DNA from: Bugula neritina | Lineage: Eukaryota > Bryozoa > Gymnolaemata > Cheilostomatida > Bugulidae | Length of the DNA: 64,000 nucleotides | Reading direction: 5' to 3' | Assembly: GCA_964035545.1 (NCBI GenBank) | Contig: OZ037768.1 | Coordinates: 7,369,241-7,433,240, forward strand | In this document: positions 41,501-55,226 of the stretch, piece by piece | How the letters are laid out: each line of letters starts with the position of its first letter | How positions within the stretch are numbered: the stretch's first letter is position 1 | Notes under the pieces: generated by a model | Seen by the model: only the letters and a program-made list of their open reading frames with translations | Databases searched by the model: none | Told to the model about the DNA's origin: nothing | Made by a program: the position numbers and the translations under genes

Positions 41501-44500
41501 TTAAAGTCTGAAATTTTAAACATTTATATAACTGAACAATGGTTTTACATTATGTTATATTAAATATCCGGCTACTGTCATGGCTACAATTGATTTCTCG
41601 TTTTTCATTCTTATATTGCACAAAGTTCTGGTTGCCGCAGAGGTTACTGTTATGGAAGATGTCATTTGAATCAATGACATCTGAGACAATGGGTTTAAAT
41701 TAATTCATAAGTTTATTGGACAATAATTTGTGGTATTCATATGATCCATGTCGCCAAACCTTATTCCACGGGCCCATCACAAACAAGTACAACTGTTTTT
41801 TGCTCTCTGCTAATATAATAATCATTTTTAAATTTACATAATGAATGATAATCAGCCACATGCTCTGTCCAAACCTACCCTCGTACTCAAACTGCACCCA
41901 GAAGTAAACTGCTACACTGAAAATCTGTACAGTTTATTAATATATTGAATATTTTTGTGAGCTGGCATGAAAATATCTTAATTTCGAACCAACCTTTTAT
42001 GACTGCTGATTTCTAAATGTTTGATTATCATTTAATCATGGATTTTCACACCCTTTATACTATTTTCATGCAATTTTAAAATGTAGAAGTATTTCCGATA
42101 ATAAGTAAAGTGCAATTGGGATTTGTCAATATGACTTGCTATAAAATGGCTTTCCATGTATTCTCTTAGATTCCTACAAGCATACAGATTTTAAAGATAT
42201 TCTGTCAGATCTATGTAATTACATTTTAAGGAAACCCGTTTTCTTTTTAAATACTGACTTTCTCATGAACATCATTAGGTCAACTTAAACTATATAAACC
42301 ATAATAGCAACATGCCACTCAATTTTCAAGTGTTTCCGTTATCTACCTACTAAATTATTACACTTGTGTTATATCACTCTAACTTTAAATCATTATTAAG
42401 CAATTTTGTTTTTATAACAATTATTTGGAGCATAATCTAATTACTTTAAAGAAAAAAATCCACCCAGAAATTAAACTTCTACTTCCAGCTTTCTTTGCTG
42501 CATAGTATGCTTTCGAGTGTAGTTTCTGGATTAATTAATGGAAATGTAAATATTTTAAGATCAAGGATAAATTAGAATAGGAAATTATGTTTTAACAACC
42601 ACTCCCATATTAGCCGCACCTAATTGTATGCAACCATGCAGCCAACCGTGTACAGCACAGTTGGTGGTTGTGGAGAAGGGAGTTGTCTTGCTCTACACTC
42701 TCTGAGCAGTTGAAACAGAGACTTTCTGTTGAATATTCTGTGCAAATTTTGCATTCAAATGTGAGTCATGAGAAACATGTGTACTATAAGTGGTCATATC
42801 ATTAGAGTATATAATATAAAAGTTTCCTGTCCTCTCTACTTCTCTCTGACCAATAATATATAGGAAATTTCCTTTATCTGCAGAAAAAGAAAATAAGCTA
42901 CAAGTTAATGTTTATGTAAAGTTTGAAAGAGTTATTGTTAGACTATTGTTTTTATTGATCATTAATTTTTTTTGCAGTTTTTATGTTTAATATACTGCTT
43001 ATACAATGTTGACTGTAATGTAAACAAACTCCAAATATTAGTAGCAGTGAAGTTAATAAAATATGGTTTGAATATAGGCATTCAGTTTGACCATTTGCTG
43101 GCAACATAATAAACCTTGTAGTAAATTAATATAAACACCATCCCTGGTATTGCTGTTTCTAAACTTGCGTAATCTTATTAATACCAGTTGAATAATAATG
43201 CAGAAAACAAAATTATGTCTTTTTTTCTAGAAAAATTGAGTCCTAATAACATTATAATTAGCTTAACGTAAAGTACCCTCTCCTCAGGTGACATGAAATT
43301 CAAGTTTAAGTTATAGTATTAAAATTTATATCATGTTATCATATGATAAGAAATGTCCTAAGTTAATTTATTTTATTTCATACTTTTTCAGAGAGTAATT
43401 ACTAATTATATCATATACAGAGTAACTTCCCTTTCAATATAGATTATTTTGTTGGAATATAGTATCAATAATTTTAATTTGTAAACATTTTTGGACTTGG
43501 TTTATGGTATTGAAAAGGCAAGCCTGGATACTTTCACTACTGTAGACTGGTTAGTGATTATGTAGAAAACGGGAATAAAATGTTATTTATTGTTTCATTA
43601 TTGATGGCAACAATTAAACTTAAACTCACCGATGTTTTTCATGCTTCAGCAATTTTCAATCAGTAGCTTCAAATAATGCCTTTTTAATGATTTAAAAGTA
43701 CGAGGATTCTTAATTACCTGTTTATGGTTATGACCAGACATTATGCAATGTGTAGTGTGTGGAAATTCGTTTAATTGTATTAGACTTGAGTTTTCTCCTG
43801 TGTCATTGTATATTTTTCTTGCTACGCTACCAGATATTTTATTACCCCCTAGTTGAAACATTTGCCAATGTGTTACTGTATAGCTAAATACTGTGATACT
43901 CCTGCAATGCTTGCTTCTAGTCCAGGAAAATGTCAATCAAGGAACTTATATAAATAAAATTTTATCATAAATCTCTCATCTCACATGAAAAAACACTTGG
44001 CTTATTGCAGCTTTACGACAGTGTATTGTTTTAAGCAGTTCCATAGAATTATTTAGTAAATTTTTATTTTAATCAATTATTTTTTACTAGTATATAATTT
44101 TAATGTATTTTGCTTTTAGTTCAGATGTTACATTATTATTCCTTCTTATAAATAGTTTTCTTGAAGCTTCTGTTTAGTATTGGTGTCAATCAAATTATGC
44201 ACTCTTGAAACTCATTCTTAGTTAGACTTAGAGTATTTTGACACAAGAAACCAAGACATATCTTGAGTTGGTTGGAATTTACCTTTGCCATCAATGTAAT
44301 AATAATGGGTGTAGTGCTTCATCGTCATACTGATCTAAATGCAAATCAAGGTGTAGTGGAAGGTTAAAGAGACCCACATAGCTCTTCTTTGAAGACTTCA
44401 TTACAATAAACTCATATACTGGCCTTGTCTGTGCTGTTTACATTGCACTATACTGTGTACGGTGTCTTGTTTCTTGTCAAATTTTTGTCTAAAATTTTAA

Positions 44501-47068
44501 AATACATATTTTGCATTCTCTGTAGACGAGATGAGTTGGTGCACGGAGAACATTCCCAAGTCAGAGTAAGTACAAAGCTTTCTTTTTATAAATGTTGTTA
44601 AATGATTCAAAAGATAAAGCTATAAATTATGATAATTTTACTAGAGAATGAGTTAACCTGATATTATCATGTTCACAAACAAAAGAATTACGTACTTGCA
44701 TGGCACGTGACAAAGCCAGGGTGATGTTTAAAGTAGTTAGGATATATTTTTAAAAATTATGCAATAATCTTATGTTTAAGTTGTCATTTCCTGGATATTC
44801 TGGGTTACTTATATTTTGTCACCAGTGGTAATTTCCTGCTGAAAAGTAATAGTAATGATCATTTTCAAGTCTATCTAATTAATGAGGGACATTCATTTAT
44901 TTTAATGGTTTAAAGTAAGTATTGTGTGTTGGGCCAATCCCCTCCCCCCCCCATCTATCCCTAGACATTTGGCAACATAGCATAGTAAGACAAGCTCATT
45001 TTTCTTTTTATGAATACAAGCAAATTTTTAATATTGTAAGTGAGATTTTTATGTGACATCTTAGACATTAAAGATTCAAATTTTTGTAAAATTAATCAAT
45101 GGGAAACATTTTACTTCCAAGCCTATGGTAACATTTTCTACTGTCTAAACTGGCATCATTCTAGAAAATAATGAGTTATAAGTAATTTAACCAATTTAAT
45201 CTAATAGCCACCAGCAAAGTTGAAGGAGTTGGGCTACGTTTTATTGGTCATGATCTTCCCAGACATTTTGGTGTTAACTTTAAACTCTAGTCACCAATTG
45301 AAATATTTAATTACTCAACAGTCAGTAATTATTGCAACCAATTAGTCCTCAGGGAACATGCTAATTTTTATTTGCTAATGACTAGCTCTAATCAGATTTG
45401 GAAGTTAATGTTTACCATAAGCAATTATGGATAAATTTAGTCGAAGCATTAAATATGTATGCTTTTGCAAATTAGCATTTCTGTAATTTTCTTAGCTGAA
45501 TCTTATTTAAACAACCAGCAAACAAAAAAATGCATTTTCAGCTAACTTCCAGGTTTAACTCTACTCCTCATTAGACCCTCCATTCTCTACAGCTCCTTAG
45601 CATCAATTTTAAATGTCCACCTATTGCTCCGCAGAAACTAATAAATATATTCCATCAAAATGCAATCCGTCACAACAACTGACAGCAGTTCTGTCACTTA
45701 ACTTCCCCACTCTTTATTCAATTATTCATTAACTGTATTTAATCATTGTTATTTAAATTTTTATTCATCACTGGCTGCTAATCCTAAAATGTCTTTGAAA
45801 CCAGAGTTGAGCAATTTACCATTTTTTGTTTCAGGTTTTCACAGTTTATTGGCAAAGCCAAGACTCTGCATGTCACATGACAAGTGGGTTTTAGGTGAGG
45901 TTCTGTGTACAGTCACTGCTTGTCATGTACTTTATGAATATTTACAAGTGTTGGCTGTCTGTTTTGTGATATATGAAAGCTCTCAGGGTAGCTATGTGTA
46001 TTATCCACTTGTACTTCACCATCATTAGTGTCTTTTTACAGTTATATACTCTTTTTACTGCTTTTGTGTTTGTAAGTATTATTTATATGTTGATACAACT
46101 TACGACCAAGATTGTGCTTTTTTATTATAAATTTAATGAATTTGCTTGGTCATGTTGAATTAGTTTTAAGAAGTTCTAAAAATGAAATTATTAGCAGATT
46201 CTTACTTTCACCTTTCTGAGAGAAAAAGCACTTTTCAATATGCGTTTTATAAATTATGTTTCCAAACTTGCTATTCCAGGGAGTTTGGGATGCTTCTCCA
46301 GTTCCATGGCATTATGTAAAATAGCTCAGCCTGTTGAATCACATTTAGGGGTGATGGTTCGGGTAGCTGTCTATTTTTAGATCAGTTTTATTTTAAACTA
46401 TTGTTTACCGAAATATCTATTTTTGGCTGTTCATCGGTGTGGAAACTAAAAGTTTAAATTTTGAAGGTGCTAGCCAAACTTGACTTGTAGCTTGGCAAAG
46501 TGAAAGTGTTACACCCTGTATTTGTGTATATATTTCAGTAGTGTTATGCAATTTCCATCCCTGCTAAGTATTCAGTTGTATTGTGTTACTTCCAGTGTAT
46601 TTTCTGTGAAAGTGTAGCTCTGATATATACATTAAATACAAGCTTTTAATAGTTCAAGTTCAATTAATAAGAGTTTTTTTAAATATTGTCTCTATTTACT
46701 GGTCATGATCTTCATAGTTTATAAACTATCCATTAACTAAGAACAACCTTGTAGTATTTCATAATCTAATATAGGTAGGATTTTTTTCATATTTTAGATT
46801 TTCAAGCTCTTCACAAATTACCATAACTGAAGGTCCAGCCAGCCTTTGCATAGCCACACTCAAAGACATAATTGATGAAATGTGTACTCAGCACTTTTTG
46901 GTTATAATTACAATGGAGACACTATGTGCATACAGCCGTAAAGTTGTTTCCATCAGTGCAATAGCTGTCAAACACTTCATAGTTATGCAAATATATTCTG
47001 TCATCATTGATGGAATTTATCAGTTGGTGTTAGATCAGTATCTGTTAATTTTTACAGTTAATAACTAA
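38562..47068 (+). CDS. INTS15: Integrator complex subunit 15-like protein (C7orf26 homologue)
   Basis: Exons: 38562-38777, 39463-39660, 39940-40111, 40278-40506, 40832-40950, 44526-44565 and a final exon from 46798, read to the stop at 47066-47068. About 414 aa (human INTS15 is 449). All introns are GT-AG and all phases join. The protein is alpha-helical throughout. Similarity to INTS15 is modest but ordered: a LFCKLVSFSLSVKC...CAKYL helix pair, VVKTLRTDFC, a VKPFLSSIICWYIRLVC helix followed by WKIHLAILEV, and LQLLHVFISTGALNITKDEM near the C-terminus. INTS15 belongs to the arm/tail module of Integrator, which cleaves nascent snRNA and promoter-proximal transcripts. The final exon is the weakest part: its acceptor and phase fit, but the tail is unlike vertebrates. 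The ATG lies two bases after an acceptor, so a 5' UTR exon is likely. Introns 5 (3.6 kb) and 6 (2.2 kb) are long and hold nothing recognised. Confidence 0.65.
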
Positions 47069-50000
47069 TTTCTATTGACAGGTTTTGTCTTGTAGCAATC
47101 GTATTTCACCTTCAAGTTGTTTTCAAGTACTCAACCATTATTAGCTGTTGCAAATACTGCAGTTTAGTGTCATATTCCTAAATGTTTTTATATAAATTGT
47201 ATTTCATTTACTAGGCCTTCATATGGTAATTTGGATTTTTCTCCCTTCGTTGTTTTTTACAATGTGTAGGTCACACCCATGTTTTCTTCCGTACCATAGA
47301 ATAGTGTATAATCCAGCTATACCGTGTATTATATGATTATGCACAAATAGTAGTTGTAAATATTTTTTTAACGGTTTGCAATTCCTATGTTAATTGATCA
47401 TAAAAATATAGTCATAAAGCAAATTAAGCGTTCTACAATCATAACTTAACTCTATAATGTATATACAGCTATGTTTACCTTAGCCTCAGTATGTAGTTGT
47501 GATTTGTGGCTCGGGTGAGTCCTTTCCACTCACTTGGATTTCCCTTCAGAAGGTCTGTTATTGCAGTGGATAAGGATTTACATTACACCATTAGGTAATT
47601 TAGTGTAAGTTGTAGGCAGCTGCAGGTAAACATTTTTCTTCTCTGTTGAACATTAAGAATTTAATAAATCTCACAGTCTCCTTTAGAAGCATGAACTTTG
47701 AATAAACCTGCCAAAAAGTAACTAATAGTTCATTTTTCTGGTCTAGGTTATCAATTTTTTATAAATTCTTTAAATCTAATCTGATAAGCCATTAGCTGCT
47801 TTTATTAATGCCATTGTCAGTCATTGGTAGAATGACTTTTTCCTTTTAATTAAAGTTTTCATTAAGTTTTCTATTAATTGTTAAGTCACAACTTGCACTA
47901 ATTGCCATTTAATGGTATTATTATATCAATATATTCTGATTCATGATAAAAGATGTCTTAACGATATGCAATACTCACCCTAGACGAAATCCACAAAACC
48001 TTCATTTGCATACATGCATAAAATGATTACAAAAACTGATGAATATTTGAATAACAATAACTTAATAACAATTAAATGCATTTGCTAGATTGTGGCTTTC
48101 TAATTATAGTGACAAACATTTTTTTTGTAATTTTAACTATTAAATGTGTTGGCAAATTGATGGCTCCTCCCTAACTTAATAGCAATATATGCAAGAAACT
48201 GGTATAAGTCGCTACCACTTTGTATAAAATTATCAAATTAAAAATTTGTAATTACACTGATAATAATACAACAGAAAGCTAATATGTAGAACGATTTGGA
48301 ATGATCACTATATTATAGTGATCATATATATAGTATTGTATATATACTAAACTCCCATATAATCAAAAATAGTATCTTATGATACATAATAATAGTATAC
48401 ATCAATTTAAAATAGTAGCACACGTATGCATTAAGTGTAAACAGCCGGTCAATAAAAGCTTGCTTGTATTTAATTAGTTTTATTAATTCTGCAAATGCTT
48501 ATCGAAATAAATTGACTGCTTTCAATTGTGCCTTTGGGCCTTACTAAAACATTTCGCCTTGTATTCTTATTTTAAAAACGCATATCATTTTTTGTTGTAG
48601 AATGTAAAATAATATGCTTTCTAATACAATATATTTGTTTGTTCAGCAACAGACTTAAAGTAATTATTTTCAATAGATTACAATAATTTGTAAAAATAAA
48701 ATTAAACAAATCACTGCATCTCACCAATAACTGGAGACACTTGCAATGTACACTCTAACCATTATATTTTAAATCTTACAACATGTTTTATGCTTAGAAT
48801 GTATTACATTATTTATAATAGCTCACCTGTTCTAAGCTATCTTTTGGGTACCATGTTCTGTAAAAATAAACTATATTTGTATACACAGATTTCAACATTT
48901 CCCACTTTTGTTCAAATTAGGCAGTTCATTCCTTAATTAGTTGGTTTGTCTAATTCAAAGTTCACACTGTTGAATATTTCATCAGCTGTCATGCAATTAT
49001 ACTACATTAATATGTATAAAAACCCAGGGCCAATGTCCCTTGCCTAGTGAACAATGGCTATCAACGTTAGCTAAGAGTATTTTGCATATACCCTCCAGTT
49101 ATTATCTTTACGCCTATTATTATAAAATATGCCATGTATTGCTGCCAATTATGCTGACTCAAGTTTGTGAGCTCTCCCGCTTCTGAAATGCTTGAACAAT
49201 TATTCAATTTGCACTCAGCAAGTGAAATAAGTTGTGTTATTATTTAGCATCAACAATTATTAAAATAATGTATATGTCATCATCATTTATTAAAACTGAA
49301 TATAACTAGTGTATTTCTTTGTGTAATTTCTTTTTAAAGTGAAATTGTAATTCAAGCTTCAAAGTCATTTATTTTTTGCATTTAAACTATGCTGTCCGTC
49401 TAATTGAAAACCCATTTTTTAGTTTATTATATTCATTGCAAACCAATTGCAAAGCTACTTCATTGCACATTTATAACACATGAAAAATTACAACTGTACT
49501 GCCTTTTTCTATAGTCAATTATTATAGGTTCTACCCATTTTCAAAGTGAGCAAGTTGATTAAAAATCATTATGCATTAAATGGTACTGAAATAGCTGTAA
49601 ATGTATATATTTAAGTCAATTGAAAGTATATGCAGCTGCATAACATTATAGTTACTTCATGGGTACCACCCAAGGTACACACCCATGTATTTTACAGTTT
49701 CATCAAGTAGCTAGCCAGCTCCTTGCTGAGGCATGTTACCTGGTCAAATAGGTGTAGCATATAAATATATAAACAATAAATAAACAAAATTACCACAATG
49801 CTAGCATAGTCAAGTACAATCTTTAAAATATTAGATCAATTAGATGTGTTTACATTGCACATAAAAAGTTAACAAAGTGTAAATAGACATTCACTAACTT
49901 AGGTTTAAAGCTAACTGGAGTCAACGATGTTAACATAAAAACAGTTTTTCTCTCAGCTAGGGCATTTATGAATTATAGTACTAAATTCTTAACTTTTATT

Positions 50001-52082
50001 TTTATTAAAGCCTTATGACCGGCTCTGAGATAAAATGGTTGACAGAAGTTGTCTTCTTCCCACAATTAATATCTAATACTTATAGAGTGAACAGTGAACA
50101 CCCAACTACATTACCCTTGCAACAACCAGCAATGTCCGCACAGTATGAATGCTCATAAAGCGGTTTGACAAGGCCTTACAGACTTCTTTTATCTAGATAG
50201 CTTGTAGCTCTAGTAAGGAAATTCAAGACTAGAGATCTCAGTGAGTTTTGTCTGGAGGCAGAAGAAAGGATAGGTATTATTCTAGTGCCTGCGCTTAGTG
50301 TCATTGGCTTGTGTCATTCAAATCCTTTTAAGAGAAAAATATTCGATTTAATGAGAAGTGCTTTTCTTTTATTGTTCCATCAGTGTTCAGGCATATATCT
50401 AGTTATTAATGATATATTATAGCCAACAAACTATAATTTTTATATAAATATGAATTGAGAGCATCTAGTGCAGCTTGTCTTAAAACTTTTCGATTCTTTT
50501 TAGTTGCTTGTTATGATTGTTGACATAAAATTTAAAAAAAATGTAGATTTATAAATATACAGTGTTTAGTTATTGTATAGTAGTAGCATAATATATTTGA
50601 TATTTTATTTTACTGAGAGTATTGCTGATAGGTTATTCTTCAATTAATTCACACATTATGATTACAGTTTGTGGTTTTTAGCATTTGGGCTATCTTCTAT
50701 TTGAAATAAAATTACCAAAACTTTCTAAGTTACTAAAAGCAACTTAGAAAGCTTACAAAAACAACAATATTCAATTTTTTAATTACATTCTTGTGTCTTC
50801 TCCAGAAAGTAATGTAATGTAAAGGGTTTTATAGGAATCCCATTATGAATTAAATAGTTTGAGAGCACCAGTAATGCACTATATACAGCTACATTTATCA
50901 ACATGAAAATGTTTGGGTATCAAGAATAACTTCAATTGTATTTTTCTCTCTACTTCATATATCTATCACTTTTAAAATATCGCAATAAATAGTAACATCC
51001 TATCAAACATCTATTTTTATTTTATTTTATTTTCTATTTTGTTAAGATTATCATTGTTGTTGTTTAACTGCTATAAATCATAACATGCTGAGATAGAATC
51101 AGCAGTATATCATTGCAGTTGTATTCCACTTAGTCATTGTTTGTTCTTAAGTACACACTGATATATTGACTTAATCCGCACAGGAGATATCTAAAGGAAA
51201 CAGTCAATTGGATGAAGTAGAAGTACGTCATTCCCATCCGTTGTTTGTTTTGTCACTAAGATATCTTGAATAACAGCCTGTCATCATTATAAAGATTAGG
51301 CATTTAGTATTAAGCAGATATTTTTAGCGCACAGGTAGATTTTGTGATTTCAGAGCAGCAGCTGGGCATTCATTTTCTGGCCTTAGCAACTTCCTGATCA
51401 TTTGACCTATGAACTCTAAAGAAGATACACAGGTATTCCAGTAACCTCTCCCACACTATTAATAGTCTAATAATTGTTGATTAATAATCTGTTATTTGTT
51501 AGCCAAACTTTCAATTGAATCCAAGATAATTTTACCTCAAACATAGGCACTAGTTGCAAATTCACTCTGTAAAAGATTACTTTACTGTAAATTATTTGTT
51601 GAAGGTAAAAACAGCTCGCTGCTTAACAAGAATTAATGTTAAATAGATGCTGGTACTCTCAATTTAGTTTAAAAAACCTTTAGAGCATTGACACCAATAT
51701 TCTAAAGACAAGATTTTATTTTCAGCCTCTGATTATTATCTATTTATCATTGCATTTATTAGTCCCTCTGGTGGCATATTACAACTCTGGTGTTAAATCA
51801 ATAATTATTTATAAGGTTTTTATATTTAAAATGATGTGCTTACATTTCTACTGTAAGATAGCAAAGCATAATATTACTACTGGCACATTGTCTACCAGTC
51901 CACTAGGTCTTATAGTTTATATAGTAATCTATTTTTAGATGCTTCTCAGTGATTGGCTAGATTAGCCAATGACGTTAAGTTTAGTGAACTATTTGATCTT
52001 CAACATGGATGAACAAGAAGCAGACAGATGAATATATTCACAGAGTTTGACATTGCTGTGTTCAGTCTGCATGCTGTAGGCA
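47069..52082. other. About 5 kb without a recognised gene, upstream of the KLF gene
   Basis: AT-rich sequence with no supported coding exon on either strand. A perfect 12-bp-arm palindrome sits at 48301-48325. It may include regulatory DNA or untranslated exons of the downstream KLF gene, but I see no direct sign of that. Confidence 0.5.
48301..48325. repeat. Perfect 25-bp palindrome
   Basis: ATGATCACTATA and its exact reverse complement are separated by one base, followed by an alternating AT run. Confidence 0.8.
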
Positions 52083-52748
52083 ATGGATCTAGATTCAAAT
52101 TACTTCTCAAACACTGCACTCAACTTCGATTTTACAAGCACAAAGGTATGGCTCTGCTACAATAGTTTATTATTTTTAGACAATTACTTTCTTGCCATGT
52201 GCTACTGTCAATGTCAATGATAGGTCTTATGTATACCTTGCAGTGGTGTCAAGTTTGACATTTCATGTTTGAAACATTCAGTTTGAATTGTAGACATTAA
52301 AACTTACAGCTTAAAAGCTTACAAATTATCTGAATTGCTAGCTGCTGTCTGAGTTTCCAATGTCCAAGTGACATGTAAATGAGTAAGTATGAATTATGTC
52401 TTTTTACTACAGATTGACACACAACAGCAAGCACTGTCTACATCTGCTACCAAACCTGGTTCTGTAGACTCAAGTCCTGTTTGCCCAGATAAAGACGACT
52501 TGCGGACACAACTGTTGGAAATAGATATGGATTTTCTCACATCCATGTTTGGTGATGAAGTGCCAAACAACACAGGAAAGCTACTTCATGTCAAGTCTGA
52601 GCCTGTTAACTACGACAGCTACTGTAACTCCTCAGTCAGTGAGTTGCCCCCTGATATCGACGTGAAGCTTGAACATACTTTCCCAGATATTCCAAAATAT
52701 GCTCAAGACTGTCAGCTGCAACAGATCCAATTACAACATCACCATCAG

Positions 52749-52783
<35 letters not shown>

Positions 52784-53621
52784 GCAGCAAAAGACGCAGC
52801 AAGACAGTCGACATCATATAGCCCAACCACATTTAGTTCAGCATCAAAGTCAGCAAAGACATCAATTGCATCATCAGCAATCATCCCAGCAGCACCAAAG
52901 GTTCAGAATGAGACTTGATCTTCAGATGCAGATGCCAGTTTCACAGTCAGCTCACAGTACCGGACCACACACGGCTCCCGTCATGATGTCTAACAGTCAC
53001 AGTCCAACTAACAATGGATATCTGACGGCTTACAGCGCGACCTCTCACCAACGGCATCTTGCACAATACCAGCCGACAGTGCAGTCTCCATCTGATCTGT
53101 ATGAAATTCAGCAGCATCAACAACAAACCAACATCCCTCCACCTCCACCTCTACACCAGAATGTTCCATACCCACAATTTGTACAGCAACAAATGCAAGC
53201 TTACCACCAAAACCAGATGCAGCAGTATCACCAACAAGCCATTCCATCAGTTGGAATTGTTACTCCACCAAATTCACCTCCCTTTTACATGCATAGCGTG
53301 TCTGTAGATACAGCATTGCCAAGAAAGCGTGGTCGCCGAGCCTGGGCTCATAAGAAAGTTGTTGTTCACCCTTGTCCCCATAAAGGATGCGGCAAGCAGT
53401 ATAGTAAATCATCACATTTAAAGGCACATTTACGTACACACACTGGAGAAAAGCCGTACGTGTGCAGTCATCCTACATGTACATGGAGATTTGCTAGATC
53501 TGACGAACTTACTAGGCATTTCCGAAAGCATACTGGTGACAGGCCATTTAAATGCACTCTGTGTGAAAGGGCGTTTAGTCGAAGTGACCATTTGAGTTTG
53601 CACATGAAGCGACATAACTAA
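52083..53621 (+). CDS. Krueppel-like factor (three C2H2 zinc fingers)
   Basis: Exons 52083-52145 ([10 protein letters not shown]) and 52413-53621; phase 0; 423 aa. Three C-terminal C2H2 fingers at about 342-364, 372-394 and 402-422 carry KLF hallmarks: [35 protein letters not shown] and [14 protein letters not shown]. These fingers bind GC/CACCC boxes. A basic [12 protein letters not shown] stretch before finger 1 would be a nuclear signal. The N-terminal half has an acidic [12 protein letters not shown] patch that could activate transcription, and two SUMO-consensus sites (VKSE, VKLE). It then runs into a glutamine/histidine-rich region encoded by CAG/CAA repeats (from about 52745), a PPPPPL segment and TPPNSPP. 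The subfamily is unclear: the fingers and general layout are nearest the KLF5/KLF4-type group, but this is inference. Large low-complexity regions explain the many open antisense frames here. Confidence 0.92.
52745..52790 (+). repeat. CAG/CAA repeat encoding polyglutamine
   Basis: Mixed CAG and CAA codons encode an uninterrupted glutamine run in the KLF protein. The mixture makes the tract less prone to expansion than pure CAG. Confidence 0.85.
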
Positions 53622-54613
53622 ACAACATTATTTATTGTAGATTTAGAAATTTTTTACACAACTCTATTGAAACTTTTATATTGTTTTTAGTAAGCTGGAC
53701 TTACTGCACAAAAATTGGTTGTAAATAAGTGGTGCTTCACTTTTAATTTTTGTTTGTGGAAAAGTTATGGTTGTAAGAACTAGTAAAGGGGATCATAGCC
53801 TTGTGAAGGTCGTGACAGCCGGTCTGTCACCAAGTTATACACTTGATAATAGATAATTATTTTTCTACACTTATTATTGGTATTTTTTACGTAATCAATC
53901 AAATTTATACTGTAGACAATTTCATTGCACAGTGCTTGATTATAAATATAAACTGAACGTCTGAGCTAAAATGCATTTTAAAAATATATGTTCTGTTATT
54001 AATGGGCATTATGGCACATTACACAAGCCCATATTCCTAGGCATACAATATCTATCACATATTGTGCATGCATACACATGTATAAAGTGTAATGATGTCT
54101 TAGAACCAAATAGCATACACAAAAAGCTAGAACTTCAATCCTAAACCATATAACAAGTTTCAAATCATAAAATTAATGATAGAAGGCACCACTTGCACAT
54201 TTTATACTTAAGCTTTTACATAAGGAAAACAGTTGAATTCAAGTACAGCTACATACATAGAAATACACACTGAAGCATGTTGTCATAGCAAAATAACAAT
54301 AATTAATTAACATTTTGTCCACACAGATATGCTTTATGATACATCACACATACATTACTATCACACAATGAAAGAATTACTTGTCCTAGCTTCATACCAT
54401 CTATTAAACTAATTTGAATAATACGCCTATATAAAAGTTTTTTGTCATACTAATTGTATACTTAAGATATTTTCTTTGGTACACATGAGTAAAGATATGT
54501 GTATATAAAACAAGCAAACTGGAGAATGAAAAATATAATATGTAAATTATGCATATCTATACAATTATTTAGAAGTAATTTATTTTGCACTAATAAAGTT
54601 GCTTATAACTGCA

Positions 54614-54627
54614 ATACATACATACAT

Positions 54628-54701
<74 letters not shown>
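54614..54701. repeat. (ACAT)n followed by (AT)n microsatellite
   Basis: Short ATAC/ACAT repeats run into an uninterrupted alternating AT tract from about 54634 to 54701. The 70-aa frame through it is an artefact of the repeat. Confidence 0.95.
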
Positions 54702-54707
<6 letters not shown>

Positions 54708-54901
54708 ATAACGTGTCCTACAATCCAAATGCCTGCAGAAATTATTCTACTAAAGCTAGCAACTAAAATAAACAAGTAAAAAACACATAGCAAATTTTTA
54801 TGATGAAGCACGAGCCTTTACTTTGTTAGTTCAATTTATTCTTATTCTAGCTCAATCACAACAAATTTAAAACATATGCAACTTGACTGTTTTCATACCA
54901 A

Positions 54902-54962
54902 CTAGCAGTGGCTCAGTGGTTATAGCACTATTGTAAGTAGGCTCGAACCCTAGATGGTATGA
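54902..54962 (+). repeat. tRNA-derived SINE-like sequence
   Basis: An A-box-like TGGCTCAGTGGT (54909-54920) and a B-box-like GGCTCGAACCC (54940-54950) suggest an internal RNA polymerase III promoter. The spacing is short and no full cloverleaf is apparent, so it is a degenerate tRNA-derived SINE or tRNA fragment rather than a tRNA gene. Confidence 0.5.
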
Positions 54963-55226
54963 AAATAATACATTAATAATTGCGCACAAAAGTCAAGTTC
55001 CTAGCCTACTCCTATTATCAGGGTTTCTCGCAAGTCTTTTTTATTATATTATAGTTTGGTGGTGGACAACTCTGAAAAGAAACGTCACGATGGCAGGGCC
55101 ATGACCTAGTCTTAGGGTGTTAAACGTAATTTTACGTTTTCTAATAATTGTGGGTCCAAGTATTTATTTAAAGCTGATGAGGTAACCTTATTCAGAATTT
55201 AGTCTATATAATAACTTAGTTAAACG

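Larger units (their letters stand above)
53622..55226. other. Intergenic gap (KLF / CCDC137-like)
   Basis: Holds the KLF 3' UTR, a long AT dinucleotide microsatellite and a tRNA-derived SINE-like sequence (about 54902-54962). No gene is supported. Confidence 0.6.

Noticed and set aside
41656-41686. Small hairpin (GATGTCATT / AATGACATC)
   Set aside because: Nine-base arms in a 64-kb AT-rich window are expected by chance; no context.
52636-53615. Several 60-82-aa antisense or alternate frames over the KLF exon
   Set aside because: Shadows of the glutamine-rich and zinc-finger coding sequence.
54499-54711. 70-aa frame ending in alternating Ile/Tyr
   Set aside because: Translation of the AT dinucleotide microsatellite.
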